From an uncultured Spirochaetaceae bacterium (lineage in GTDB: Bacteria; Spirochaetota; Spirochaetia; Sphaerochaetales; Sphaerochaetaceae): a stretch of 64,000 bases of DNA. Position 1 is the first letter of the stretch. Each line of letters starts with the position of its first letter. The position numbers and the translations under genes are program-made. Of this stretch, positions 26,199-35,260 are shown piece after piece. The DNA lies in contig CALXOL010000012.1 in assembly GCA_944390015.1 (NCBI GenBank), positions 1-64,000 on the forward strand. The letters are read 5' to 3'. The notes beneath the pieces are model-generated. The model made no database searches. It saw nothing but the letters and a program-made list of their open reading frames with translations, and was not told the DNA's origin.

Positions 26199-27917
26199 TT
26201 ACCATGCAGTAATCATGTGGCTCACATCGCCCAGATATCCGATATCGTTCGTCTTGGCGTTTGACAGCGCCATGATAGATGTGATCACCCCGTCTATCCT
26301 CGACTCCGTCCGCTGCTTGGGTTTTACGATTTTCACATTGCCGCTTGAATCCTGGTATGTCTCCGCACAGCTCATCATCCAGTCAATCACCTCGTTACAA
26401 TTGGCCGATACCTTCCCTTCAAGATAGGCTTTCTCAAAATCCCTGATAGTTGGACTCATCGTCTTCATCCCCTGGCTGAACTCATATGCGACATCGATGA
26501 ACCAGGGAGGCATGATGTTCACGAGCTCGTTAATCTTCCACTTGTCCGCAGCTATAAAACAGATTTCATATTTTTCGTAGCACTCATTCAGGTAATCCAT
26601 TACATAGTTGTAATCGATGGTGTTTCCGGGAGTGGCCGTAACCCAGCCCTTTTCAATCCATTCCCTCAGAGGAATCCGGCACTGTCTGAGAAGTGTTTCC
26701 ACCATCGCATCAGGAATCCAGAAGTGGGAGATCTGCATGTGCCTTCCGTCTTCGAGAGGGAAATCAAGCGTGAACGCCGTAAAATCAGAGACGGAGGATA
26801 AATCCAGACCACCATAGGCTGGTTTGCCTATGAGATCATCCTCATCCACCGTCCACCTACATCTTTCCATCCATACAGGCATGTTGGCCCAGCGACTGAG
26901 GCTGTGGCACCACATGTTCAGGTTCTTGGTCTTGAACTCAAGCATCTCCGTAGCACTGGCCTTGCAACTGTCGTAGTTTGCCCTGAAGTCATCCGGATCT
27001 ATCGAGACACCCCAATTGGGATTCGCCTTAGGCCAGATGGAAGGATCATCCGGAGAATCGAACTCATCCACCTCATAAATCGATATGAAATACCGGGGAA
27101 TGTCGAGCTCACCGGAAAGAACCCTCTTGCACTTCTTGTACTCCTCATGGCAGACACCTCCGAGGGAGACACCTGCTGTCGTAATCCTGATCAGAAGCGA
27201 CTGCTGGTCGGAGATGTTTCCGAAGCGGATTGAATTTATGAGCCCGTTATCCCTGTGCTGATGATATTCATCAATTACGGTGCCGTATGCAAGCTTGCCA
27301 TCCTTCGGTTCTCCAGCAATAGCAGTAATAACACCATCACGCCATTTAAGCACCTTGTTGTTTTTTGAATTGGCCACACACACATCCTTGTTTACAAGGC
27401 TCAGCTCCTTCTCACACCTGACGAATACCTCTTCAGCTTGCTCAAGAGTTGTTGCTCCTATGTAGCCTCTCACCCCAGGCGTTTCACCAAAGATGAGGTA
27501 ATCAAGAAGGGCTGCGGAAAAGGTGCTCTTTCCGTTCTTCCTGGCAATCTCCCAGAAAGCATCAACAAAACGTCTTCTCCCATGATCGTCCTTCTTTACC
27601 CAGCCGAAGAGCACTATCGTATCGTATGCCTGCCATGCCTCAAGCTTCATAGGCTGGCCTCTCTTCCTGCCAAGAGGAATGCATAGGTTCATGGTGATCC
27701 AAAGGAGAGGCTTAAGCCCCTCCTCCAAAATGAACTCATACCCTGCTACTCCTTGCTTGATATCCCTCTCCTGCCGCTCCACCTTCTGGCGCTCAGCTTT
27801 GGAACATACACGGGTTCCCCATAATACGCTGTCCCGATAACCGACATATGCATCCCTGTAATATTTCAGGATTCTGTTCCGAAGAGTGCTAGAACTCGAA
27901 TGACCTTGAGATTTCAT
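26199..27917 (-). CDS. terminase large subunit
   Basis: A 572-aa ATPase/nuclease that packages DNA into proheads. The Walker A-like site is FWEIARKNGKSTFSAALLDY (about residue 131), and Walker B lies at KLAYGTVIDEYHQH (about residue 207). The coupling region SLLIRITTAGVS follows. The nuclease domain has acidic residues at YGGLDLSSVSDFTAFTLDF and IAADKW. The order TerS-TerL-portal is standard. The first residues overlap the end of the TerS gene. Confidence 0.93.
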   Translation of the reverse strand: MKSQGHSSSSTLRNRILKYYRDAYVGYRDSVLWGTRVCSKAERQKVERQERDIKQGVAGYEFILEEGLKPLLWITMNLCIPLGRKRGQPMKLEAWQAYDTIVLFGWVKKDDHGRRRFVDAFWEIARKNGKSTFSAALLDYLIFGETPGVRGYIGATTLEQAEEVFVRCEKELSLVNKDVCVANSKNNKVLKWRDGVITAIAGEPKDGKLAYGTVIDEYHQHRDNGLINSIRFGNISDQQSLLIRITTAGVSLGGVCHEEYKKCKRVLSGELDIPRYFISIYEVDEFDSPDDPSIWPKANPNWGVSIDPDDFRANYDSCKASATEMLEFKTKNLNMWCHSLSRWANMPVWMERCRWTVDEDDLIGKPAYGGLDLSSVSDFTAFTLDFPLEDGRHMQISHFWIPDAMVETLLRQCRIPLREWIEKGWVTATPGNTIDYNYVMDYLNECYEKYEICFIAADKWKINELVNIMPPWFIDVAYEFSQGMKTMSPTIRDFEKAYLEGKVSANCNEVIDWMMSCAETYQDSSGNVKIVKPKQRTESRIDGVITSIMALSNAKTNDIGYLGDVSHMITAW

Positions 27918-28203
27918 CTTCCCTTCCTCCCTCCTCCGGTTCCGTCTCTTCTACTTCATCTTTCACTGTTTTCTTTTTGAATTTCTCCATCAGCTTCTCA
28001 TAGGCCGAGATATAGGTCTTCTTATCTGCAAGCTTATCGGCTGAGAGGAATCGGCCGTAATAGTCGCATGCGGCCCAGATGAGGGGATAATCTATCTCCT
28101 CGAAGTTTTTCTCTTTCAGAATTCTCGGAGCAAGCCACTCGAAATGCGTTCTCGCCTCAGCGCTCATCCATGCCGGAGCATCAGGAATTTTCTTTCTTGT
28201 CAT
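27889..28203 (-). CDS. terminase small subunit (P27-like)
   Basis: A 104-aa protein. The start KIPDAPAWMSAEARTHFEWL matches P27-family small subunits ('..PpPp.wLs..a...w.....~l...g.l'), followed by a helical pair (DYPLIWAACDYYGRFLSADK) and a charged acidic tail (EETEPEEGGREDEISRSFEF). It should recognise the packaging start site. It overlaps both neighbours, with HNH directly upstream. Confidence 0.75.
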   Translation of the reverse strand: MTRKKIPDAPAWMSAEARTHFEWLAPRILKEKNFEEIDYPLIWAACDYYGRFLSADKLADKKTYISAYEKLMEKFKKKTVKDEVEETEPEEGGREDEISRSFEF

Positions 28204-28700
28204 CAGTCATTCCCCTTGTGTGTGGGAGACACTGAACCCAACGCGGTCGTGGAGGGGGATTGATTTTTCTCACCCTCCCCCTCGGGAGCGCTGAAAACAC
28301 CTGACATGGCTGCTTTATCACGCTCATATCCTGCCCTCATCGCCTTATCCTCCCTAGCACCTTTCCTGGCATTGCATGAGGCACATAACGCCTGGTAATG
28401 CGAGGGGTTGTAATCGAATGAGCCATAGGCATCCATCATCATGTCGGCAGTCATGTCCTTATGATCCACGCATGTGGCGGGAGCTCCGCAGATTGCGCAT
28501 GTCGGATGCTCCCTCAGATAATCCCTGGCATACTTCCTCCATCTCCAGTCATAGCCACGCTTGGAAGCTGAAGGACGTTCAATGTCTTTTCTCGGATGAG
28601 CGGCATTGTACTTGGTCGTACATTCATCGCAGTATCCGGAAACGTTGTGATGGAAATTCCTGCAGCCATATGTCTTGCAGCGTTTCTTCAGTAGTCCCAT
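28203..28700 (-). CDS. HNH endonuclease
   Basis: A 165-aa protein with an N-terminal zinc site (CKTYGC...CDEC) and a C-terminal HNH domain: CAICGAPATCVDHKD, then YNPSHYQALCASCNARKG. The zinc cysteines (CxxC ... CxxC) and the His-Asn-His metal residues are visible. HNH proteins beside TerS/TerL stimulate terminase cleavage in many HK97-type phages, so this is likely a packaging factor rather than a homing enzyme. Confidence 0.88.
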   Translation of the reverse strand: MGLLKKRCKTYGCRNFHHNVSGYCDECTTKYNAAHPRKDIERPSASKRGYDWRWRKYARDYLREHPTCAICGAPATCVDHKDMTADMMMDAYGSFDYNPSHYQALCASCNARKGAREDKAMRAGYERDKAAMSGVFSAPEGEGEKNQSPSTTALGSVSPTHKGND

Positions 28701-28762
28701 GAGTGCAATTGTTCAGCTGAGTTTAGAAATATAAAAGCGCACTTGTGCGGATATTGCACAAG

Positions 28763-28963
28763 CTACGCTTCCTCAGGAGGCTCTATGGCCTCATCAATAT
28801 AAAGGGTTGGCCTTGTAGAAGGAATCTGTCCATAAGGATCCTCGAGTCCTCTGAAGAGCCGCCAGCGGCTTATGCCTGTTGCCTTGCTGGCGGCTATCAC
28901 GGACGGGTAGTACTCGGTATGGCGTGGATAGATGATGATCACCGGAGTATGGATGCCCTGCAT
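28763..28963 (-). CDS. small NUMOD/HTH-like protein
   Basis: A 66-aa protein. The middle SVIAASKATGISRWRLFRGL is like a NUMOD1-type helix-turn-helix, found with homing nucleases but also alone in phages. It precedes the HNH gene by about 60 bp, so it could have once been linked to a nuclease. The function is unknown. Confidence 0.5.
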   Translation of the reverse strand: MQGIHTPVIIIYPRHTEYYPSVIAASKATGISRWRLFRGLEDPYGQIPSTRPTLYIDEAIEPPEEA

Positions 28964-28966
28964 CTA

Positions 28967-29152
28967 TCACCTCTGAAGAATGTATGATTTATCGGAATCG
29001 TAGAACTTGATGCCGCTTCCCTTCCTGTCCTCAGGAAAAGCGATTATGATGCGCCTTCCTTCACTGTCATGGACTATCTCTTCCACTTTGTAGATCTTGA
29101 AAGAATCCGCACGATACACCCTGTCTCCTTTGAAGAATCTCGCCTTACTCAT
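28967..29152 (-). CDS. small phage protein
   Basis: ATG 29152 overlaps the previous stop (ATGA), giving 61 aa. The sequence KARFFKGDRVYRADSFKIYK forms an SH3-like beta start with YKVEEIVHDSEGRRIIIAFP. No family is recognised. The earlier in-frame start is inside the upstream gene and less likely. Confidence 0.5.
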   Translation of the reverse strand: MSKARFFKGDRVYRADSFKIYKVEEIVHDSEGRRIIIAFPEDRKGSGIKFYDSDKSYILQR

Positions 29153-29601
29153 TCCAGCCCCCTCACCATCGCTTGATAATGGATGTATCCACACCTTCCG
29201 CAATCTGGTCCTGTCCATGGATAGCCATAAAGCTTGAATCCTTTTTCCAGGTATTCGCTTACTTTCACACAGAGCTCACTTGGAGAAAATTCTCCTAAAA
29301 GAACATACTCCCTGTGCGTATGCACCTCACTCTGATGGGGTGCGCTATCCATGCGTTTTTCATGCGTTGTCCCATACGTATGAGGCTCATACAGGGTGCG
29401 CCAGTCGTGATTCGCCGGAGCATTGATGAAGTCGGTTATGTCTATCCCGTAATCAACCCCTCCATCTCCCAGTTCAGCATACCAGCAATTACTCTCGAGT
29501 TGAGGTTTATCAGAGAACAAATTCCACCGCTTACCCTCATTATCCTGGGCAACATAAACGCCAAAGAAATCAGCCACCTCCTGTGGTGAGTGTCTAACCA
29601 T
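29149..29601 (-). CDS. phage protein, DUF1737-like C terminus
   Basis: ATG 29601 overlaps the upstream stop and gives 150 aa. The C-terminal half FSPSELCVKVSEYLEKGFKL followed by YGYPW resembles the DUF1737 pattern of small proteins ('..e.sv.e.i~~GW.pyG.p'), then CGRCGYIHYQAM. The N-terminal half begins HSPQEVADFFGVYVAQD. The function is unknown. Confidence 0.5.
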   Translation of the reverse strand: MVRHSPQEVADFFGVYVAQDNEGKRWNLFSDKPQLESNCWYAELGDGGVDYGIDITDFINAPANHDWRTLYEPHTYGTTHEKRMDSAPHQSEVHTHREYVLLGEFSPSELCVKVSEYLEKGFKLYGYPWTGPDCGRCGYIHYQAMVRGLE

Positions 29602-30118
29602 TGCTAGCCCCCTTTTCCTCATCATCGAACAGATCTGGCTGCTCCACTCCGTTCTTGTTCTTCCTTGCGTAGAGATAGGCTTCATTCAGGACGTTCTCGA
29701 TGTCCGCAATCTCCTCATCATCCAGGATGCCGTTATAGTCCTTCTCGTTGATATCATGCTCGACCCAGAAGTGCTCATCCGGAACCAGAAGAAAACAGGA
29801 GGATATGTTCATCCTGCTCTGTGCACCGGGGCAGTAGAGGGAACCTTTTAGGACATACCCCGAATACTCCTTCGCATCCTTCCTGATTGCCTCTGTAATG
29901 GTTATCCTGGTATCCATTTCATCCAGCTCCATGTGATAGCTCATTATCGGGACGAGCTTCTTTAAAGCCTTCTTGAAATCCTCATGTGGATTCCTCCTGC
30001 TCTTGATCGTCTCGGTCTCACCCTTCTCATTGAGAAGTTCGACCACGACATTTGAACCGTCGTACTTCGCTCTCATGATTTTCACGTTTTCATTTTCCTT
30101 CTTCTTGCCCATATTCAT
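29594..30118 (-). CDS. phage protein of unknown function
   Basis: A 174-aa charged protein with a beta region near residues 15-40 (DGSNVVVELLNEKGETETIK) and an acidic C-terminal third (DDEEIADIENVLNEAYLYAR). It sits in the replication-to-packaging transition between VRR-NUC and small hypothetical genes. No family is recognised, but coupling to both neighbours by overlap supports a real gene. Confidence 0.55.
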   Translation of the reverse strand: MNMGKKKENENVKIMRAKYDGSNVVVELLNEKGETETIKSRRNPHEDFKKALKKLVPIMSYHMELDEMDTRITITEAIRKDAKEYSGYVLKGSLYCPGAQSRMNISSCFLLVPDEHFWVEHDINEKDYNGILDDEEIADIENVLNEAYLYARKNKNGVEQPDLFDDEEKGASNG

Positions 30119-30483
30119 TTCCTCCTATGCCACTCGATGAGTGTTTCAACTTCCTCCACGGAATGAGCCAGATCATAAGCCACTCCGTATGTCCTGCATT
30201 TCATCTCGAAGACCTTCTGCTCAGGGGACTGAGTTCCTCCCGGCTTCTTCATCTCAAGATATCCGATTCCATCCGGCCACCAGACAACCAGGTCGGCCAC
30301 GCCTTTTCTTAAGCCAAGTGCGATAAGCTGCGTGGTGCGTATCATATCCGTACCTGCGCCCTCGTTTGGAACGCTGTGGCAGAATATCCCGTTCTTCTGC
30401 AGAAGCTGCACCACCTCAGCCTGTATCACCGCCTCCGCAGGTCTTGGCACCATCTTGGCACCTCGATGTTTTTTCCTATCCAT
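30115..30483 (-). CDS. VRR-NUC domain nuclease
   Basis: A 122-aa PD-(D/E)XK-superfamily nuclease. The family core is visible: EAVIQAEVVQLLQKNGIFCH, then GVADLVVWWPDGIGYLEMKK (Asp plus E-x-K), then SPEQKVFEMKCRTYGVAYDL. VRR-NUC enzymes in phages are thought to resolve branched DNA before packaging. The gene follows the primase-helicase across a repeat-rich gap. Confidence 0.88.
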   Translation of the reverse strand: MDRKKHRGAKMVPRPAEAVIQAEVVQLLQKNGIFCHSVPNEGAGTDMIRTTQLIALGLRKGVADLVVWWPDGIGYLEMKKPGGTQSPEQKVFEMKCRTYGVAYDLAHSVEEVETLIEWHRRK

Positions 30484-30640
30484 GAACCCTCCTTACACGG
30501 TTCCAACTCATCCCCATGCTCCCTGGTGCCAATGGTGCCACACTCCATAGAGTGTGTGGCACATCCGTTGGCACCATTTGGGGAGATTGCATCACTGGTG
30601 CCAAAATGTTTTTGGCACCACGTTGGCACCATTGGCACCA
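30444..30640. repeat. cluster of TTGGCACCA / TGGTGCCA repeats
   Basis: About nine copies of TTGGCACCA, or its inverse TGGTGCCA, lie in 200 bp, overlapping the start of the VRR-NUC gene and the last codons of the primase gene. One pair forms an 11-bp inverted repeat at 30596..30620; another hairpin spans 30535..30562. This is iteron-like spacing beside replication genes, so a phage replication origin is possible. Confidence 0.65.
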
Positions 30641-32586
30641 CCCTGTTTTTCCATGCCTGAAAGCGTCAGCAGACAGCATGAAACCGAGACCTCGTCAACC
30701 ATCAGAATCTGCTCTTCAACCATCTGGATCACACCTGCGGAAAGCATCTTCCTGAGGAACCTTGAGCCGTAGTCGTTGGCGAAAACCTTCTTGATCTTGT
30801 TGCGGCTCCATGCCAGGACATCCCTCATGTAGTTCCTCAAATCCGAGCTTGACAATGCAGGGTAACCGAGCATCATCTTGTGCTCGCTCCTCAGCCATGC
30901 ATCGGAAATGATCATCATCTCTTCCGTGATATCAACCTGCTTGCCTTCCTCGCCCACAGGCTCTATGATTGCGGATCTGACCTCTTCACCGTCCTCATCA
31001 AGCCAGCCGTTGATTACCGCGCCCTTCAGATGAACCTCAACAGGTTCCTGAAGCTCCGCATCCTTCTGCTTGGTCTGAGTCAAGGTGAGATAGCCCTTCT
31101 CGTTGGTCACACAGATAGCAACATCCGCAGCGGCGTTGAGCGCACTTGACCCTCTTGCCCTCATGTCGGCTTCCTTGGATACTCCCGTATGGTGGATAAG
31201 CAGAATTGCGCACTTGTACTTATTCTGGAGCTCCATGAGCGATTCGAGGAAACCGCTGATTTCTTCTGCGGAGTTCTCGTCTCCGGAGAAAAAGCGGTTG
31301 AGAGTGTCGATTGCGATGATGTCCGGCTGCATGCCGGAAAGGTCTATCTGCTCTGCGACGAATGCCAGATCCGAGGCTTCGTTGAGTCTCTTAGGACCTT
31401 TCGAGATCTTGAACGTACCAACTGATGAGAGGCCGTGCTCCTGTGCCCATAATGCTACCCTTCCCCTCAGCCCTGCGAATCCCTCTCCGCAGAGATAGAG
31501 GCAGTTGGCATTCCTGGCTTTCATCCCCATCCAGCTTCCACGGCCGGTAGACATGCTCAGCAGCATGTCCAGGACAACGAACGTTTTTCCGGAATTCGAT
31601 GCGCCGAAAACCATTGCAAGCCCTTCACGAGGAATCCATCCCTTTATCAGCCAGCGCAGAGGGGATGGTGTTTTCAGAAGCTCGTCTCCATCCTCGATCC
31701 ATGAGGATGTCTGAGGCATAAGAAGGTTCTTTAGAGCCTCAAGACCATGCTCAGCAGCATAGTCGTTGGCATCCATTCCCGCATCGGGAATGAGCTTGTA
31801 TGGAAGTCCGGTCCTCTCAGCGTAGGATTTCCCCGGATTGCTTCCATCCTCCTTCAGGTCGTTGTCGGCCACGACGGTGAGTTCAAGCATGGATTTCAGC
31901 TCATCAGCCACATCCTTCATGTTGTTCCCATCGAAAGCAACGATTACCGGTGTTCCCGTGGCCTCATAGATTGACGCTCCCGTGGCATAGCCCTCGCAGA
32001 GGTAGGCCTTATCCTCCAAGGTGCCTATAACACAGAATCCGCCCTTCTTACGGGCTCCGGGAAGGAACCATTTGCGTTTCTCAGGATCTGCGAAGATCTT
32101 CTGAATTGACCTGATCTCTCCATCAGATCCGTAGACGGGGACTATGCATGCATCCCCCGTCTCGGTGATATGGAGAAGACCGTCATGGTTCCTCACACTT
32201 TTTCTTTCCAGATAGCTGAAGCCGTCAGGACATACGGCGGAGTTCAGATAAATCTCCTTGGCCTTTTCAGCTCCTTTCCTCCATTCATCCTCCTGGATTT
32301 TCTTCCTTTCAGCGTCAGCACGCCTAATCGCCTCCCAGTCGGTTGATGTGTAATCGGACTTATTCTTGCTCGACCATCTGAACTCGGTTCCTGTCTGCCA
32401 GCAGCCTCCTATGGCTATCTGGAGGTTCCCATCGTTGTAGTGGTATACGTACCATCCGGCCTTGTCTCCGCGCTTTTTAACATCGAACCTGTGGAGCCTG
32501 TCGTCCATCACGGGATTGACGGACACCCCCAGAAGACGCTGGATGAAGGTTTGGAATGATTCAGCCGAGAAGTTTTCTTCTTGCAT
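30592..32586 (-). CDS. phage primase-helicase (TOPRIM + RecA-like)
   Basis: ATG 32586 follows GGAGGTG at normal distance, giving 664 aa. The N-terminal region has a D-rich TOPRIM-like unit: KAYLCEGYATGASIYEATG, PVIVAFDGNNM and LTVVADNDLKEDG. The C-terminal half is a RepA/AAA_25-type ATPase with Walker A GASNSGKTFVVLDMLL and Walker B PDIIAIDTLNRF, followed by CAILLIHHTG. It should prime and unwind phage DNA. The final 15 codons run through the TGGTGCC repeats, giving a Gly/Ala/Asn tail. Confidence 0.85.
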   Translation of the reverse strand: MQEENFSAESFQTFIQRLLGVSVNPVMDDRLHRFDVKKRGDKAGWYVYHYNDGNLQIAIGGCWQTGTEFRWSSKNKSDYTSTDWEAIRRADAERKKIQEDEWRKGAEKAKEIYLNSAVCPDGFSYLERKSVRNHDGLLHITETGDACIVPVYGSDGEIRSIQKIFADPEKRKWFLPGARKKGGFCVIGTLEDKAYLCEGYATGASIYEATGTPVIVAFDGNNMKDVADELKSMLELTVVADNDLKEDGSNPGKSYAERTGLPYKLIPDAGMDANDYAAEHGLEALKNLLMPQTSSWIEDGDELLKTPSPLRWLIKGWIPREGLAMVFGASNSGKTFVVLDMLLSMSTGRGSWMGMKARNANCLYLCGEGFAGLRGRVALWAQEHGLSSVGTFKISKGPKRLNEASDLAFVAEQIDLSGMQPDIIAIDTLNRFFSGDENSAEEISGFLESLMELQNKYKCAILLIHHTGVSKEADMRARGSSALNAAADVAICVTNEKGYLTLTQTKQKDAELQEPVEVHLKGAVINGWLDEDGEEVRSAIIEPVGEEGKQVDITEEMMIISDAWLRSEHKMMLGYPALSSSDLRNYMRDVLAWSRNKIKKVFANDYGSRFLRKMLSAGVIQMVEEQILMVDEVSVSCCLLTLSGMEKQGGANGANVVPKTFWHQ

Positions 32587-34237
32587 CCTCAATCACCTCC
32601 TTCTCCTTTTCTGCCTCTCCTTTCAGCTCCTCAATATCAGAAGCCCAGAGCATGTAGGCTATGTTCTTGTATCTCCTGTCCTGTTCGGACCTCTTTGTTA
32701 TGATTACCTGAGGCCTCTCGCATGCCTCTATGACAGATATCAGCTGCCACCAGTCGTCCTCGCTCTGGATGTCGTTGCAGAAATCATCGGCAAGATCAAC
32801 GCCGGCTTTTCTTGCAACCTTAATGAGCTCGATTATCGACTTCCTTCTCATCCTCTCATGCCATACGAAGAAATACTTGCTTATCCTGTCGTTGCCGTTC
32901 GTACGGAATTCGCAGACGATCATGGGAGTGTTGTTCTTCCGGGAAGAAGTTATCATCCAAGACCACTTCCAGACTGAATGTTTCTCATATCCATCCCCGT
33001 TCACATCCCCGTCATAGAGCACCCATGTAAGGGAATTCTTCGGGAACACATATCCGCATGAAGGACATGCGGCCAGGGACAGCGGAACTATCTCAAGGCA
33101 CTGCGGACATTCCTTGCACGGCATGACTCCCTGCCTCGCCTCACCCTTCCTCGCAGGAGGAGAGACGAAAGCCACGGGACCATGGCGCTGCACGTTTCCA
33201 GCAAAATCAAGAATCAGGCAGTCCCCGCCGTTTGATTTGAGTCTCAATCCCCTGCCAGCCATCTGAAGATAGAGTCCAGGGGACATCGTAGGCCTGAGCA
33301 TGGCTATCATGTCGATGTCCGGATAATCGAACCCTGTAGTGAGAAGATTGGCGTTGCAGAGCGCCGTGGTGTGGCCATGAGTGAAGCAATAGAGGATTTC
33401 CTCCCTGTCTTCCATGCTCATGTTTCCAGCGATGTATGCGGCCTTCATACCCTTCTCTGAAAGTATCTCGGATATGTGCCTGGCGTGCTCGACTCCGGAG
33501 CAGAATATGAGGATGTGCTCCCTTCTGTAATATGCGGCGCTCCTGATTATCTCCTCAGCGACTGATTCATTTGTCGTGAAAGTGTCCAGCTCCTTCTGGA
33601 GGTCGGAGTCTATGAACTCCCCTCCCCTGAGCCGGACGTTAGAAACATCAAGTTTAGTGAAAGTTCCCTTGCTTCTGAGTTTGGCTAGATATCCAAGCCC
33701 CTGAAGCTCTAGAATCGAGACGGGCTGGATCAAATCATCGAATATCCCGTCCCCATCTGTAAGATATCCCTGCCCCATCCTGTACGGAGTGGCCGTGAGC
33801 CCTATGACCCTGGCTCTGCTGTGTCCCAGGAAGCGGCGGTACATCCCCTGGTCCTCGTTGTTGATGAGATGTGCCTCGTCTATCAGGATGAATCTGACAT
33901 CAGGCACGGATATCTTGTAGATTGATTGGATTGATGCGAAAGTCACGGGCTGAGAGAGATCCTTGCATCTGATGGATGATGAATATAGTCCTATGGAAAG
34001 ATCTGGAGCGGTTCTGTGAAGCGCCCTGGCATCCTGTTCTATGAGCTCCTTCTGATGCGTGAGAATCATGATTTTTATTCCAGGCCACCATTCGAGTGCG
34101 GCCTTTATGAATGCGGCGATGCATACGCTCTTACCCGAGCCGGTCGGAAGAACCAGGCACGGATTCTTGCCGGGATTCTCCGCAAGATAATCAAAAGTCG
34201 ATTGAATCGCTTTCAGCTGATATGTCCTCAGTTCCAT
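32561..34237 (-). CDS. DEAD/DEAH-box DNA helicase (SSL2/RadD-like)
   Basis: A 558-aa superfamily 2 helicase. Motifs: Q-like ELRTYQLKAIQSTFDYL, I LPTGSGKSVC, II LIDEAHL, III GLTATPYR, IV/V ANLLTTGFDYPDID and VI QMAGRGLRL. A four-Cys zinc site (CKECPQCLEI ... CPSCGYVF) follows the helicase core near residues 375-400. Similar phage enzymes remodel replication forks. It lies between the nuclease and primase genes with overlaps on both sides. Confidence 0.88.
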   Translation of the reverse strand: MELRTYQLKAIQSTFDYLAENPGKNPCLVLPTGSGKSVCIAAFIKAALEWWPGIKIMILTHQKELIEQDARALHRTAPDLSIGLYSSSIRCKDLSQPVTFASIQSIYKISVPDVRFILIDEAHLINNEDQGMYRRFLGHSRARVIGLTATPYRMGQGYLTDGDGIFDDLIQPVSILELQGLGYLAKLRSKGTFTKLDVSNVRLRGGEFIDSDLQKELDTFTTNESVAEEIIRSAAYYRREHILIFCSGVEHARHISEILSEKGMKAAYIAGNMSMEDREEILYCFTHGHTTALCNANLLTTGFDYPDIDMIAMLRPTMSPGLYLQMAGRGLRLKSNGGDCLILDFAGNVQRHGPVAFVSPPARKGEARQGVMPCKECPQCLEIVPLSLAACPSCGYVFPKNSLTWVLYDGDVNGDGYEKHSVWKWSWMITSSRKNNTPMIVCEFRTNGNDRISKYFFVWHERMRRKSIIELIKVARKAGVDLADDFCNDIQSEDDWWQLISVIEACERPQVIITKRSEQDRRYKNIAYMLWASDIEELKGEAEKEKEVIEDARRKLLG

Positions 34238-35252
34238 GCTCGCCCCTCCCTATAGCAGCCTTTATGTCTTCGGATGAATATCCTTCCCATCCGTTAAGCA
34301 CGTCTCCTAGCTCCGGAATCCTGTAACATGCAGAATCCTTCGTGCTCGCCTCCCTTACCAGCTCCCAGGAAGGAACCATGTCCGGATGGAACACATGACA
34401 TGGACAGCCCTTCCTCTGAGCCTCAAGCGGTATCTCCTTGCCTCCGTAACAAGCGCACGTGCATCTTTCGTCCTTCTCGGCCGTGAAATGGATGCATGTG
34501 CGACAATGGACTTCGGGAAGAATCATTCCTCCGTGACAGAGGTCGTGGAAACGGCAGAACCGGCACTGCCACCAGTCTGGTCTCGTTGATATCGGAGAAG
34601 GTATGTAGTCCGAGACGGCTATATCCTGTCCTCTTTTTATGAGGCTCTGCGCATAAGGCTTATCAAGTCTGATCCGTTCGGAATACATCCTGTCGTCATC
34701 CTTCGAAACTGCGACATAGAGCGCCCTTTCAATCTTCAATCCAAGAGTCAGGGATGCGCCGAGCATCTCGCACTGCATCTGTGCGTAATGCATGGGCTTG
34801 GCCTTCATCACACCTTTTGATTCAAGCTCGTTGAAGCTCTCCCTGTTGTGGGTTTTTACCTCAAGCGTATGAGGAGTTTTTGGAGCCTCTGGAACCCCGG
34901 AAAGGATGAGGCCGTCAGGATGTCCTTTGACATGGCAGCCGAAATCCATGTCGAGCTGCTTGTCCAGGACATAATCAAGCTCCATGCCTATCATCCTGAG
35001 GTCGGATACCACGGTCTCCTCCTCCCTCTGTCCTCTTCTGAAAAGGCGCAGCATGCGCCCATCCTGAACGTCCCATGAGAACCATCGGAAGTTGAGCCAG
35101 AGGTAACGTGGACAGTGATGGCCTATCAGGGAAACGCCGAGATAGGGTCTAAGCTCGGCCTTGTTTCCCTGCCAGAACCATGCATCGTCAATCATCTCCG
35201 CAGTCTTTGATCTTGAGATTGTAAGGTCGATGTTCTGCTTAAGTTCCGCCAT
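34191..35252 (-). CDS. PD-(D/E)XK exonuclease with Cys-rich tail
   Basis: A 353-aa protein. The nuclease core shows RGQREEETVVSDLRMIGMEL (Glu), HPDGLILSGV (Asp), HTLEVKTHNRESFNEL (E-x-K) and MHYAQMQCEMLGASLTL, the Cas4/RecB-like order of a phage recombination exonuclease. A first Cys cluster (CRFCRFHDLC) and a second (CRTCIHF, CTCACYGG, CPCHVFHP) could hold an Fe-S cluster or zinc. It is grouped with Sak4-like ATPase and DUF669, a common recombination set. Confidence 0.8.
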   Translation of the reverse strand: MAELKQNIDLTISRSKTAEMIDDAWFWQGNKAELRPYLGVSLIGHHCPRYLWLNFRWFSWDVQDGRMLRLFRRGQREEETVVSDLRMIGMELDYVLDKQLDMDFGCHVKGHPDGLILSGVPEAPKTPHTLEVKTHNRESFNELESKGVMKAKPMHYAQMQCEMLGASLTLGLKIERALYVAVSKDDDRMYSERIRLDKPYAQSLIKRGQDIAVSDYIPSPISTRPDWWQCRFCRFHDLCHGGMILPEVHCRTCIHFTAEKDERCTCACYGGKEIPLEAQRKGCPCHVFHPDMVPSWELVREASTKDSACYRIPELGDVLNGWEGYSSEDIKAAIGRGEHGTEDISAESDSIDF

Positions 35253-35260
35253 TTCCAGCC

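Noticed and set aside
34191-35252. Cas4-like protein as sign of a CRISPR system
   Set aside because: It is embedded among phage recombination genes and no other cas gene or array occurs; a phage exonuclease is the better reading.
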